From Holophagales bacterium (GTDB taxonomy: Bacteria; Acidobacteriota; Thermoanaerobaculia; Multivoradales; JAGPDF01), in NCBI GenBank assembly GCA_016699405.1, contig CP064972.1:2015501-2079500 (forward strand): 64,000 bases of DNA, written 5' to 3'. Position numbers and translations under genes: made by a program. Shown here in pieces: positions 51,401-60,057 of the stretch (its first letter is position 1; every line of letters starts with the position of its first letter). The notes beneath the pieces were generated by a model, which was not told the DNA's origin, did no database searches, and saw only the letters and a list, made by a program, of their open reading frames with translations.

Positions 51401-54066
51401 GGCGTCGCTCCCGCTGCCGCGAGCTCGGCGGCCTCGCTCGGTGCGCTGTCGCCGGTGGCGTGGGAGACGGCGCGCACGCGATAGGTCGCGGCGGGTCCGC
51501 CGCCGGGAGCGTGATCGACGAAGGAGCGCTCCGTTCGACGCAGCTCGGTCGGCATTGCGCTCCAGTTGCCGCTGCCGACGCGCCTCTCGACCCGGAAGCC
51601 GTCGACTTCGGGCTGTTCGTCGATCTGCCAGGAGACGATCACCTCGTCCCCGGCGGGACCGCTCTGCCGATGCGCCGCGACGCCGTGCGGCGCCAGCGGG
51701 CGGCCCCGCACCGTCGCGCCGGCGGGAGCGCTGCCGCGGGTCAGGCGGGTCAGCGAGCGCTGCGGCTCGACCTCGCTGACAGTGAGCTCGCCGAGCAGGC
51801 GGCCGTTGCCGAGCACGGCGAGTCGCTGGCCGGGCTTCACGCCGACGTTGGTGCCGAGGTCGACGTAGACCTGCTTGTTGTCCCAGGGAGCAGCCCCGGA
51901 GACGCGACCCATCTGCGCCTCGACGCGGGCGAGCTTCGCAGCCGCCGGTTGCCATCCAGGGCAGCGGGCGTCGAGGCACTGTCGCAGCAGACGCGCCGCG
52001 TCGGTCGGCCGGTGCAGGGTCTCGTAGGCCTGGGCGAGGCGGAGCGCCGCGTCGGCGTGCGTCGACACCGGCTCGAGCAGCTCCCGGGCGCGCTCTGCCC
52101 CGCCGGGCAGTTGTCCCTCGAGGGCCAGGACGCCGAGCCGGTAGCGACACGAGATCTCTTCCGGCGCTTCGGCGACACAGCGCTCGAGGCTCGCCGACGC
52201 GCCTGCGACGTCTCCCACCTCGAGCTGCGATTCGGCGAGGGAGGCGAGCGCGGCGCCGCCGACCGCGCGACCTCCGGCGATCAGCTCGCGCAGCACGGCG
52301 GCGGCACGACCCGCGTCGCCGGTGGCGCGCCACGCCGCGGCGAGCGGCTCGAGGGTGGCGCGTTCTCCCGGCGAGATCTGGCGCGCCTTCTCGAGGCTCG
52401 CCACCGCACCCGCCGGGTCGCTGCCGGCCGCCAGCAGCAGGGCCCCGCGCTGTCGGTGCAGCGGCCAGCTGTCCGGGCGCCGCTGGATGCCCTGGTCGAG
52501 CAGCGCGAGCGCCGCGGCGAGCTCGCCGGCGTGGAAGGCGGCGTCGGCGGCGGCAAGCCGGGCGGCGGTGGCGTCCGGCTGCAGCGCGAGGGCGCGGCTG
52601 GCGATCTCGCGCGCCGCCTCCCACTGTTGGCGTGCCGCGTAGAGGCGGGCGGCCCGGGTGAGTCCGGCGACGTCGCGCGCCGCTTCGGCGCGTTGCAGTC
52701 CGGCGCTCACCGCGCTCGCCGAGATCGGCTCGTGGAGCGCCGCGCGCAGCAGGGCGATCGCCGGCGACGTCGCGGCATCCCCCGAGTCGAGCAGGGCCGA
52801 GGCCGCCGCTTCGTCTCCCTCCTCTCGCGAGAGCAGTGCGAGCGCGGCGAGCGCTTCGCCGTTCGTCGCGAGCTGACGCAGGCCATTCCAGGCGCTGCGC
52901 GCCGCCGCGCGCTCGCCCGAGAGCTCGGCGAGCGTGGCCTGCACCGCGAGCCCGGCGGCGGTCGTCGCCGCCGGGGAAGGCGGCACGAGCTGGCGCGCCT
53001 CGACGAGGCGGCCGCTCTCGAGCAGCACCGTCGCCAGCTCGTCGAGCACGGTCGCGTCGTCCGGGCGGAGCACGGCGGCCCGGCGGTAGGTCTCCACCGC
53101 CCGATCGACGTCGCCGAGCTTCCACGCCGAGCGCGCCAGGTTGAGGAGGGCGGCCGTGTCGTGCGGGTTGAGGGTCACCGCCTTGCCGAGCTCGCCCACC
53201 GCCTCGGCATAGTGCCCCTCCTGGTAGCTGCGCATCCCGCGCTCGGCGCTCGCCTGCTGTTCGGAGGCGAAGCGCAGCTGGACGTCGAAATCGAAGAGGT
53301 TCAGGTCGGCAGCGGGGGCGTCGAGCTCGATCTGCGCCGTGCCGGCGGCGACCGCGACCACGCGTCCTTCGACGACCGGGTCGTGCGAGCCGCTGCGCAC
53401 GACGACGGCACGGAAGCCCGCCGCCACGCCGGCGTCGGCGCCGGCGCTCACCGCCAGGTGGCGCTCGTCGACGAGCTCGGCGATCGAGACGTTGACCGGA
53501 AAGCGGGAGGCGAGACCCGCCACGACCCGTTCGATCTCCGGCTTGAGCACCTCGATCGAGGAGCTGAACGGGAGCGAGTAGTCGAGGGTCAGGGTGTAGG
53601 TCGTGGTGTTGACGTCGAGCAGCTTGAAGTCGACCTCGGTGGTCTGCCCGAGGTTCTTGACGCTGCCGAGGACGATCTCGTTGACCTTGAGCAGCTGCCC
53701 AGCCTTCACCAGGCGCCCGGTGTCGACGGCGAGGCCGGCGCTGGCGAGTTGCTGCTCGGAGAGCACCGCCTGCATCCGGTCGCGATCGACGACGTTGAAG
53801 ATCGAGGTGGCGAGCAGCGCGTTCGTCAGCCAGTCGCGCAGGACGAGGCCGGCGTCCTCGTTCGTGAGGCCGGCGAACGGGGCGCCGACGACCTTGATCT
53901 CCCAGGTGGCGAGGGTGGTCTTGCGCAGGCCGGGAGGAGGGACCTCGCGCGGCTTGTCGGCGGCTGCAACGAGAGAGGGAGCGAGGAGGCCCGCGAGGGC
54001 CAGTGCGGCGAGCACGCCTCGCGCCGAGCGTAGGACGGAACCGCGGCAGACGAAGCACTTCCACAT
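51397..54066 (-). CDS. CsgG-like / TPR / fibronectin III exported protein
   Basis: 889 residues with a signal peptide (GVLAALALAGLLAPSLVAAA). Domains in order: a CsgG/FlgT-like N-terminal module (LTNALLATSIFNVVDRDRMQ, then GQLLKVNEIVLGSVKN) that in relatives forms secretion-related complexes; a long TPR array (about 270-700, for example YQEGHYAEAVGELGKAVTLN); an FlgT-C-like segment (KQVYVDLGTNVGVKPGQRL); and a fibronectin type III-like domain (VIVSWQIDEQPEVDGFRVERR) at the end. It is probably a large envelope scaffold for the operon's caspase-like protease. The ATG at 54066 opens the operon, with about 250 bases of upstream space before the GGDEF gene's stop. Confidence 0.82.
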   Translation of the reverse strand: MWKCFVCRGSVLRSARGVLAALALAGLLAPSLVAAADKPREVPPPGLRKTTLATWEIKVVGAPFAGLTNEDAGLVLRDWLTNALLATSIFNVVDRDRMQAVLSEQQLASAGLAVDTGRLVKAGQLLKVNEIVLGSVKNLGQTTEVDFKLLDVNTTTYTLTLDYSLPFSSSIEVLKPEIERVVAGLASRFPVNVSIAELVDERHLAVSAGADAGVAAGFRAVVVRSGSHDPVVEGRVVAVAAGTAQIELDAPAADLNLFDFDVQLRFASEQQASAERGMRSYQEGHYAEAVGELGKAVTLNPHDTAALLNLARSAWKLGDVDRAVETYRRAAVLRPDDATVLDELATVLLESGRLVEARQLVPPSPAATTAAGLAVQATLAELSGERAAARSAWNGLRQLATNGEALAALALLSREEGDEAAASALLDSGDAATSPAIALLRAALHEPISASAVSAGLQRAEAARDVAGLTRAARLYAARQQWEAAREIASRALALQPDATAARLAAADAAFHAGELAAALALLDQGIQRRPDSWPLHRQRGALLLAAGSDPAGAVASLEKARQISPGERATLEPLAAAWRATGDAGRAAAVLRELIAGGRAVGGAALASLAESQLEVGDVAGASASLERCVAEAPEEISCRYRLGVLALEGQLPGGAERARELLEPVSTHADAALRLAQAYETLHRPTDAARLLRQCLDARCPGWQPAAAKLARVEAQMGRVSGAAPWDNKQVYVDLGTNVGVKPGQRLAVLGNGRLLGELTVSEVEPQRSLTRLTRGSAPAGATVRGRPLAPHGVAAHRQSGPAGDEVIVSWQIDEQPEVDGFRVERRVGSGNWSAMPTELRRTERSFVDHAPGGGPAATYRVRAVSHATGDSAPSEAAELAAAGATP

Positions 54067-54316
54067 CGCCGACCTCGAGGGGGCCGTTCCGACCCGGCCG
54101 GCGTCAGACCGGCGCGTCGCGGAAGGCCGTCGAATCGGCCTCCGCCTGGCGGAGGCCTGGAAATCGCCCGACTGGAAGACTGCAGGAGAGCCATCGATCC
54201 CGGCCACCTCCCGAAAGATGTCCGGAGTCGCCTGCTCGGCTTTCGAGAGGATCGTAGCACGCGTAGCCGAGCCCGATGGCGCCGAGGAAGGACGGCGAGG
54301 CGCCCACGTTCCGGCG

Positions 54317-57300
54317 TCAGGCCGGTTTCTCGACCTCCGCCGCCGGATGGAGCACCACCGAACCGAGGCGGACGCGGTTGCGGCCCTCGGCTTTGGCGCG
54401 GTAGAGGGCACGGTCGGCGGCGGCGACGAGGGCTTCCGGGCCGGTGCGCGGCAGTGGGACGACGGTGGCGACGCCGAGGCTGAGTGTCAGGTGCGGCGCC
54501 GCGGTCGAGGCGGCGTGGGGCACGTGCAGCGCCTCGACGGCGAGCCGCAGCCGCTCGGCCATGCGCGCGGCGTCGTCGGCCGGGGTACCGGGGAGCAGCA
54601 CCGCGAGCTCCTCGCCGCCGTAGCGTGCCACCAGGTCCTCGGCGCGGTTCGCGTTCGCCGCCAGCGTCTCGGCGACGGCGCGCAGGCAGTCGTCGCCGGC
54701 GAGATGGCCGTAGGTGTCGTTGTAGGCCTTGAAGAAGTCGATGTCGACGAGCACCAGCGAGATCGGCGTCTCGGCGCGCGCGGCGCGGCGCCATTCGGCG
54801 CCGAGTCGGGCGTCGAGCTGTCGCCGGTTCGCCACGTGGGTCAGGCCGTCGAGCAGCGACAGCCGCTCGAGCTCGGCGTTGGCGTGTTCGAGCTCGCGGG
54901 TGCGCTCGGCGAGGCCGAGCGAGGCCTGATGGAGGTCGCGGGTGCGCTGCTCGACGAGCTCGCGCAGCCGCCGCTCGCGCTGGCGCAACTGCCGGGTGCG
55001 CAGGGCCATCACGCCGAGCACCGCGGCGAGCAGTGCCGCGGCGAGCAGCGCGTAGAAGGCGGGGGTCTGGTGGAAGGCGGGGCGGACATCGAGGACGACC
55101 GACGCCGTCCGTCCGCTCCAGCGTCCGGAGCCGCGCCGCGCCTCGACCGCGAAGCGGAATCGCCCCGGGGGCAGTCGGGTGAACTGGGCGACGCGGGCCT
55201 TGCCGGCTTCGACCCAGCCCGGATCGAAGCCCTCCATCTGGTAGCGGAAGCTCACCTTCTCCGGCGCGATCAGCGCCAGGCCGGCGTAGCGGATCTCGAG
55301 GCGCCGCGCGCCGGGGGGGATGTCGATCGGCCCGGCGACCCCCGACTGGCCGTTGCTGTCCGCCGACGAGCCGGCGAGCACGGCGCCGTCGACGCGGATG
55401 CTCTCGATGCGCACCGGCGGGGCGTCCTCGAGCGAGCGCAGGCGCTCGGGGTCGATGCAGGCGACGCCGTTCGTGGTGGCGAAGCAGAAGGAGCCGTCGC
55501 GTCGCCGGGCGCCTGCGGGATGGCCGCTGTTGCACTCGGTGGCGTGCATTCCGTCGGTGCGCGAGAGCAGGACCGCCTCGAGCCGCTCGCGCTGCCCGCG
55601 GAGGAGCTCGTCGACCTGCCGCTTCGGCAGCCGCATCACGCCGAGGTCGGAGCTCATCCACAGCCGCTCGGCGCCGTCGTCGAGCAGCGCATAGAGCATG
55701 TCGTCCGGCAACCCCATCTTCGTCGTGAGCTGGTGGAAGACGCCCGCGGTGTAGCGCAGCAGCCCGCCGTCCGTCGCCAGCCAAGCGCTGCCGTCGCGCT
55801 CCGGCAGGATGCAGTGGAAGCGCAGGTTGGCGAGCTCGGGCGGTAGCGCCACCGGGGCGAGACGCTCGCCGTCGAGGCGTGCCAGGCCGGCGCCGGTGCC
55901 GACCCAGAGGACGCCGCTCGCGTCTTCGGCGAGGCTGCGCACGGTTGCGTGCGGCAGGCCGTCGGCGAGGCCGTAGGTGGCGACGACGCGACCGCCGGCA
56001 ATCCGCACGAGCCCGTTTCCCGTTCCCGCCCACAGTCGCCCGTGCCGGTCCTCGAACAGGCAGAAGACGCTCAGGTTCGTCAGCCCTTCGAACTCGCGCA
56101 GCCAGCGCACTTGGCCCGCCCGCACGGCGGCGAGGCCGTTGCCGGCGGTGCCGACCCACAGGGTGCCCTCGTGGTCGCGCAGGAAGCTGCGGATCTCGTA
56201 GCCGGCGAGGCCGCGTTCGTCGAAGCTCGGCGGCAGGACCCCGCGAGGGCCGAGGCGGGTGACGCCGCCGCCGTTGGTGCCGATCCAGAGCGTGCCGTCC
56301 TGCGGGTCGTCGTAGATCGACCAGATGAACCGCGCCGGTAGCCCCTCCGGCACCGACCAGGTGGTGACCGCGCCGTCCATCAGACGCGCGAGGCCGCCGG
56401 CGGTGGCGAACCAGAGGGAGCCTTCGCGATCTTCGTAGACCTGGCGGATGAGGTCGCTGGGCAGCCCGTCCTGCACCGAGAGCCGGTCGGCCTCGGCGCC
56501 GCGCAGGCGATAGAGGCCGCCGCCGCGCAGGCCGACCCAGAGGTTGCCGCCGGAGTCCTCGATCAGGCAGCGGATCCACCGCCCGGCGAGCGGCCGAAGG
56601 TCGGCCGGGATCTCGAGCCGGCCGTTCTCGAGTCGGGTGAGGCCGAGCGAGGTGCCGACCCAGAGGCGACCGCGCCGGTCTTCGAGCACCGCGGTGACCT
56701 GGTCGGTCGGCAGGCCGTCGCGACGCGAGTAGAGCCGGGAGGCGCGGCCGTCGACCGCGAGCAGTCCGCCGCCGGTCGCGGCCCAGATCCGCCCGCCGGC
56801 CACGCGCGCCAGGGCGATGATGCTCGCCTCCGGAGCGTCGGCCACCTCGGGGGCGACGCGCTCGGCCTTGCCCTCTGCGAAGCGCAGGATGCCGCGCTCC
56901 GTGCCGAGGAAGACGGCGCCGTCGTCGGCCAGGACGAGCGCGAGAGCGCCGCCGGGCGGCAGGCCGGCCTCGGCGCCGAAGCGCAGCAGTCGGCCTTCGT
57001 GCAGGTGGAGAAGTCCTTCGCGAGTGCTGGCCCAGAGCCCGCCGCCCGGATCGGCGACCAGCCCGGTGATGTAGCGATTGGCCGGTGCCCATTCTCCGGG
57101 CTGGGGGACCCGGCTGAACTCGGCGCCGTCGAAGCGGATGAGGCCCGACGGCGTCCCCAGCCAGAGCGCGCCGTCGAGCGACTGGGCGACGGCAGTCAGC
57201 GAATCCTGCGGCAGCCCGTCCTCGGTCTGCCAGATGTTGAGCGTGTACTGCGTGATCGCCTTGCCCGGGTCGATCGCACAGGCCGGCGCCGCCGCCGACA

Positions 57301-57370
57301 GCACGATTCCCCCGGTCAGCAACAGCGCCAGGGTCCCCTTCGAGCGCGCGCCGAGAAGGCAAGTGTCCAT
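54317..57370 (-). CDS. Two-component-propeller / Y_Y_Y / GGDEF diguanylate cyclase
   Basis: 1,017 residues: signal peptide, about 14 reg_prop beta-propeller blades (patterns such as GALWLGTPSGLIRFDG, GRIWAATGGGLLAVDG), a Y_Y_Y domain (YQMEGFDPGWVEAGK), a transmembrane helix (about 773, FYALLAAALLAAVLGVMAL), a coiled coil and a C-terminal GGDEF domain. The active motif is YGGEEL (about 920), and the inhibitory I-site RxxD is present (RAED, five residues before GGEEL), so it should make and be feedback-regulated by c-di-GMP. Sensing is periplasmic. The start ATG 57370 has GGAAG; a TAGACT -10-like box lies 13 bases upstream. It is not obviously linked to the Argonaute genes it diverges from. Confidence 0.92.
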   Translation of the reverse strand: MDTCLLGARSKGTLALLLTGGIVLSAAAPACAIDPGKAITQYTLNIWQTEDGLPQDSLTAVAQSLDGALWLGTPSGLIRFDGAEFSRVPQPGEWAPANRYITGLVADPGGGLWASTREGLLHLHEGRLLRFGAEAGLPPGGALALVLADDGAVFLGTERGILRFAEGKAERVAPEVADAPEASIIALARVAGGRIWAATGGGLLAVDGRASRLYSRRDGLPTDQVTAVLEDRRGRLWVGTSLGLTRLENGRLEIPADLRPLAGRWIRCLIEDSGGNLWVGLRGGGLYRLRGAEADRLSVQDGLPSDLIRQVYEDREGSLWFATAGGLARLMDGAVTTWSVPEGLPARFIWSIYDDPQDGTLWIGTNGGGVTRLGPRGVLPPSFDERGLAGYEIRSFLRDHEGTLWVGTAGNGLAAVRAGQVRWLREFEGLTNLSVFCLFEDRHGRLWAGTGNGLVRIAGGRVVATYGLADGLPHATVRSLAEDASGVLWVGTGAGLARLDGERLAPVALPPELANLRFHCILPERDGSAWLATDGGLLRYTAGVFHQLTTKMGLPDDMLYALLDDGAERLWMSSDLGVMRLPKRQVDELLRGQRERLEAVLLSRTDGMHATECNSGHPAGARRRDGSFCFATTNGVACIDPERLRSLEDAPPVRIESIRVDGAVLAGSSADSNGQSGVAGPIDIPPGARRLEIRYAGLALIAPEKVSFRYQMEGFDPGWVEAGKARVAQFTRLPPGRFRFAVEARRGSGRWSGRTASVVLDVRPAFHQTPAFYALLAAALLAAVLGVMALRTRQLRQRERRLRELVEQRTRDLHQASLGLAERTRELEHANAELERLSLLDGLTHVANRRQLDARLGAEWRRAARAETPISLVLVDIDFFKAYNDTYGHLAGDDCLRAVAETLAANANRAEDLVARYGGEELAVLLPGTPADDAARMAERLRLAVEALHVPHAASTAAPHLTLSLGVATVVPLPRTGPEALVAAADRALYRAKAEGRNRVRLGSVVLHPAAEVEKPA

Positions 57371-57562
57371 CGAGGCTTCCGGGAGTCTAGCCGACGCGGA
57401 CACCACCGGCGCGCCGGCGGAGCTAGGGCGCTGGGTTGAGGAGTCCGGGAACGGTCCACCGCGATCAGGGGCATTCCGCGTCGGTCCCCCTTCTTTGCAA
57501 CTCGCTAAAGCCAGCAGGCGATCCAGAGGGTTGCCGTCGATCTGTGGCGCTACACGCCATGT

Positions 57563-57591
57563 TTGACACTCGCGGCGGCGCTGCCTAGACT
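57563..57591 (+). promoter_or_regulatory. Predicted promoter of the Argonaute-nuclease operon
   Basis: TTGACA (57563-57568), a spacer of exactly 17 bases, TAGACT (57586-57591): a near-consensus sigma-70 promoter. It lies in the 446-base divergent interval 57371-57816, which otherwise holds no convincing gene. The distance to the first possible start (57817) is about 225 bases, so a long leader or an unannotated start is implied. GC content starts to fall here. Confidence 0.55.
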
Positions 57592-57816
57592 CGCCCAGGG
57601 TCACCCATCCATGCGACGTCAACTCGCCCCGCGCCACTTGACTCTTGGTGTTTCACGACAGGAAGTGCCGGGTTTCCGGCTCGGTCGTGGGGCGCCAGTG
57701 TCGCATACAGAGTTGGCCCCGCTACGGCGAGCACTGTTGCACGAGGCTGAGATCAGGGTCATGTTGAAGCCCGAAGCCAACTTCGAGCTTGTCGCCCACC
57801 ATCAACACCATCCGTC

Positions 57817-60057
57817 GTGCCGCAGTGGCGCACGGTGCCAAGACGTGCGCAAGAAAGCCGTGACTTGACGATTACCCTGAACGCGTTCCCGCTGAAGGTC
57901 CCGAGCCGGCAGCTTGAAGCCTGTCAGCTCGCCTACGACAAGGACGCGCTCGACACCCTCCGAGCAAAGCATGGCGCGACCCACGCCATTCGGCGGCAGG
58001 GAGGCCATATCCTGGTCTTTTCGGGAGACGGCACATTTCCGGTGCCCGGCACGCAGCAGACAGTCACTCTCTCAGAAGACGTCGGCATCTTCTGCTTTCT
58101 GGTCAAGGACGGGCTGATGCGGCATCTCGTCAGCCTCGGCCGCCGCCCTACCGGCTTCAAACCCATCGAGCTTGTGAGCGCCAAGCCCGAAGACAATCTT
58201 GTGGCCCCGATACTAGGCAATGACTATCCACTTCAGGTCTGCGCCAGGTACACGATCGACACGCGCACCATTTGCGGCCAGCCATGCTTAGTCATTGACT
58301 GCACGACTCGTCGGGTGATTAGAACGGCTTGCCTCTACTTGCTTCGCACCGGGTTCGATCTCATAGGCCGTTACGTCGCCACGGAAGACGAGGACGGGTA
58401 CAGAAGGCTCCTTGGGTCGGTGGTTGCGATTGAAGGGGAGACCTTGCAAGTCACACGGCCCAACGGACAGGTTCAGCACGTCAAGGCGAGCGATGCGCAT
58501 CTCGAGGCTAGCCGGACGAACTTCGACGAGTACATCCTTCACACGCACGGAGCGAAGAAGGACGAGATCGCCGAACGAATCCGGCTAGCCGTCTCGAGAT
58601 TCAATGTCGGGGAGAATAAGAAGGCCCGCATCAGCACGCTCAAGAAGTACATCCAGTCGAAGTGCATTGCTTTGATCGACGGGACGCGCATCGAGATCGA
58701 GGACGCTCAGGATGTTCAGAAGGACTGCGGGCAGATGCAGAAGCCGGTGTTCGTTTTCAGCGACAACGGTGAAGCCGACTGGGCGGAAAGAGGTCTGAGC
58801 CACTATGGCCCCTACACGAAGCGCACCTTCGATCGAAACGACCCGTCTATCTGCGTGATCTGTGCGCAGCACGACAAGGGGCGTGTCGAGCAATTCGTCC
58901 GCAAGCTCCTCAAGGGGATAGCAACCAGCAAGTACTTCCGGAGCGGTCTTGAAGGGAAGTTCGCTCTGGGAACCAGCCGCGTCGAGGTTTTCGTTACGGC
59001 AGCTGATAGCGTGGAGGCCTACCAGGTCGCCATCGAGACGGCTATTCGCAAGAAGGCGGAGGACGGCGGACGCTGGGACCTTGCGCTTGTGCAAGTGCGG
59101 CAGTCCTTCAAGAAGCTCGAGGCGACAAGGAACCCGTACTATCTTGGAAAGAGCCTCTTCCTCCTTCATCAGGTTCCCGTTCAGGACTTCACGATCGAGC
59201 TTCTGAGCCAATCTGACTACTTGCTGGGATACGCCCTTAACAATATGGGGCTAGCCTGCTATGCGAAGATGGGGGGCGTCCCTTGGTTGCTCAAGTCCTC
59301 GCCCACGCTCTCACACGAGTTGGTAGTCGGAATCGGCAGCGCAAGTATCGGTCAAGAGCGCGGTGCCGACAATCAACGGATCATGGGAATCACGACGGTG
59401 TTCTCCGGGGACGGCAGCTACATCGTGTCGAGCACCTCGAAAGCTGTTGTGCCGGAAGCCTATTGCAATGCGCTGAAGGTAGTGCTCGGTGAGACGATCG
59501 AGAAGATCCAGAAGCGCATGAACTGGCAGAGAGGCGACACGATCCGCCTGATCTTCCATGCTCAGGTCAAGAAATTCAACAGAGAAGAGATCGAGGCGGT
59601 GCGCGCCGTGATCGACAGGTACCGCGATTATCAGGTCGAGTATGCATTCCTGAAGATTTCGGAGGATCACGGGCTGCACATGTTTGACTCCGCAACCGCT
59701 GGCGAGAGGAAGGGGAAGCTGGCTCCGCCGCGCGGAAGAACGCTGAGGCTCTCGAGGCATGAAGTGCTCGTCTACCTGATCGGCCAACGAGAGCTACGAC
59801 AGGATACGGACGGGCACCCGCGCGGTGTGATCCTGGATGTTCACAAGGAGTCAACCTTCAAAGACATCAAGTATCTGAGTTCCCAGCTCTACAGCTTCGC
59901 ATCGCACTCCTGGCGCAGCTATTTCCCGAATCCGATGCCGGTGACGATCAGCTACTCCGACTTGATAGCTCGGAGCCTCGGGTGGCTTAACCAACTCCCA
60001 GGCTGGAACGACTCGGTGATGATCGGAAAGATGGGGCAATCCCAGTGGTTTCTGTAG
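57817..60057 (+). CDS. Long prokaryotic Argonaute (pAgo), PIWI catalytic residues not seen
   Basis: 746 residues with N-terminal, PAZ-like, MID and PIWI regions. The MID motif is clear at about residue 438 (NPYYLGKSLFLLHQVPVQ), and the PIWI start at about 485 (GVPWLLKSSPTLSHELVVGI). Active Argonautes have a DEDX catalytic tetrad. Here the first position reads VVGIGSAS where GIDxS-like Asp is expected (about residue 506, Asp to Gly), the third reads LIFHAQVKKFNREE (Asp-containing HRDG missing, about 580) and the last reads ISYSDLIARS (about 711). The protein therefore looks like an inactive long-B Argonaute that uses guide nucleic acid for target recognition. Start uncertain: GTG 57817, GTG 57835, or TTG 57865 (giving TITLNAFPLKVP). 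It overlaps the nuclease gene by 13 bases. GC content is lower than the backbone, suggesting transfer. Confidence 0.85.
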   Translation: MPQWRTVPRRAQESRDLTITLNAFPLKVPSRQLEACQLAYDKDALDTLRAKHGATHAIRRQGGHILVFSGDGTFPVPGTQQTVTLSEDVGIFCFLVKDGLMRHLVSLGRRPTGFKPIELVSAKPEDNLVAPILGNDYPLQVCARYTIDTRTICGQPCLVIDCTTRRVIRTACLYLLRTGFDLIGRYVATEDEDGYRRLLGSVVAIEGETLQVTRPNGQVQHVKASDAHLEASRTNFDEYILHTHGAKKDEIAERIRLAVSRFNVGENKKARISTLKKYIQSKCIALIDGTRIEIEDAQDVQKDCGQMQKPVFVFSDNGEADWAERGLSHYGPYTKRTFDRNDPSICVICAQHDKGRVEQFVRKLLKGIATSKYFRSGLEGKFALGTSRVEVFVTAADSVEAYQVAIETAIRKKAEDGGRWDLALVQVRQSFKKLEATRNPYYLGKSLFLLHQVPVQDFTIELLSQSDYLLGYALNNMGLACYAKMGGVPWLLKSSPTLSHELVVGIGSASIGQERGADNQRIMGITTVFSGDGSYIVSSTSKAVVPEAYCNALKVVLGETIEKIQKRMNWQRGDTIRLIFHAQVKKFNREEIEAVRAVIDRYRDYQVEYAFLKISEDHGLHMFDSATAGERKGKLAPPRGRTLRLSRHEVLVYLIGQRELRQDTDGHPRGVILDVHKESTFKDIKYLSSQLYSFASHSWRSYFPNPMPVTISYSDLIARSLGWLNQLPGWNDSVMIGKMGQSQWFL

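Noticed and set aside
49622..54064. Single giant protein covering the caspase and CsgG/TPR genes
   Set aside because: The frame upstream of 51400 is the antisense-like out-of-frame reading of the CsgG/TPR gene; a signal peptide at 51400 and an ATGA overlap define two genes.
54067..54316. Short open frames between the caspase operon and the GGDEF gene
   Set aside because: No start signals or motifs; treated as the leader of the caspase operon.
57563..57868. 101-codon open frame just before and overlapping the pAgo start
   Set aside because: No motif, mixed composition, and it begins exactly on the predicted -35 box; more likely leader DNA.
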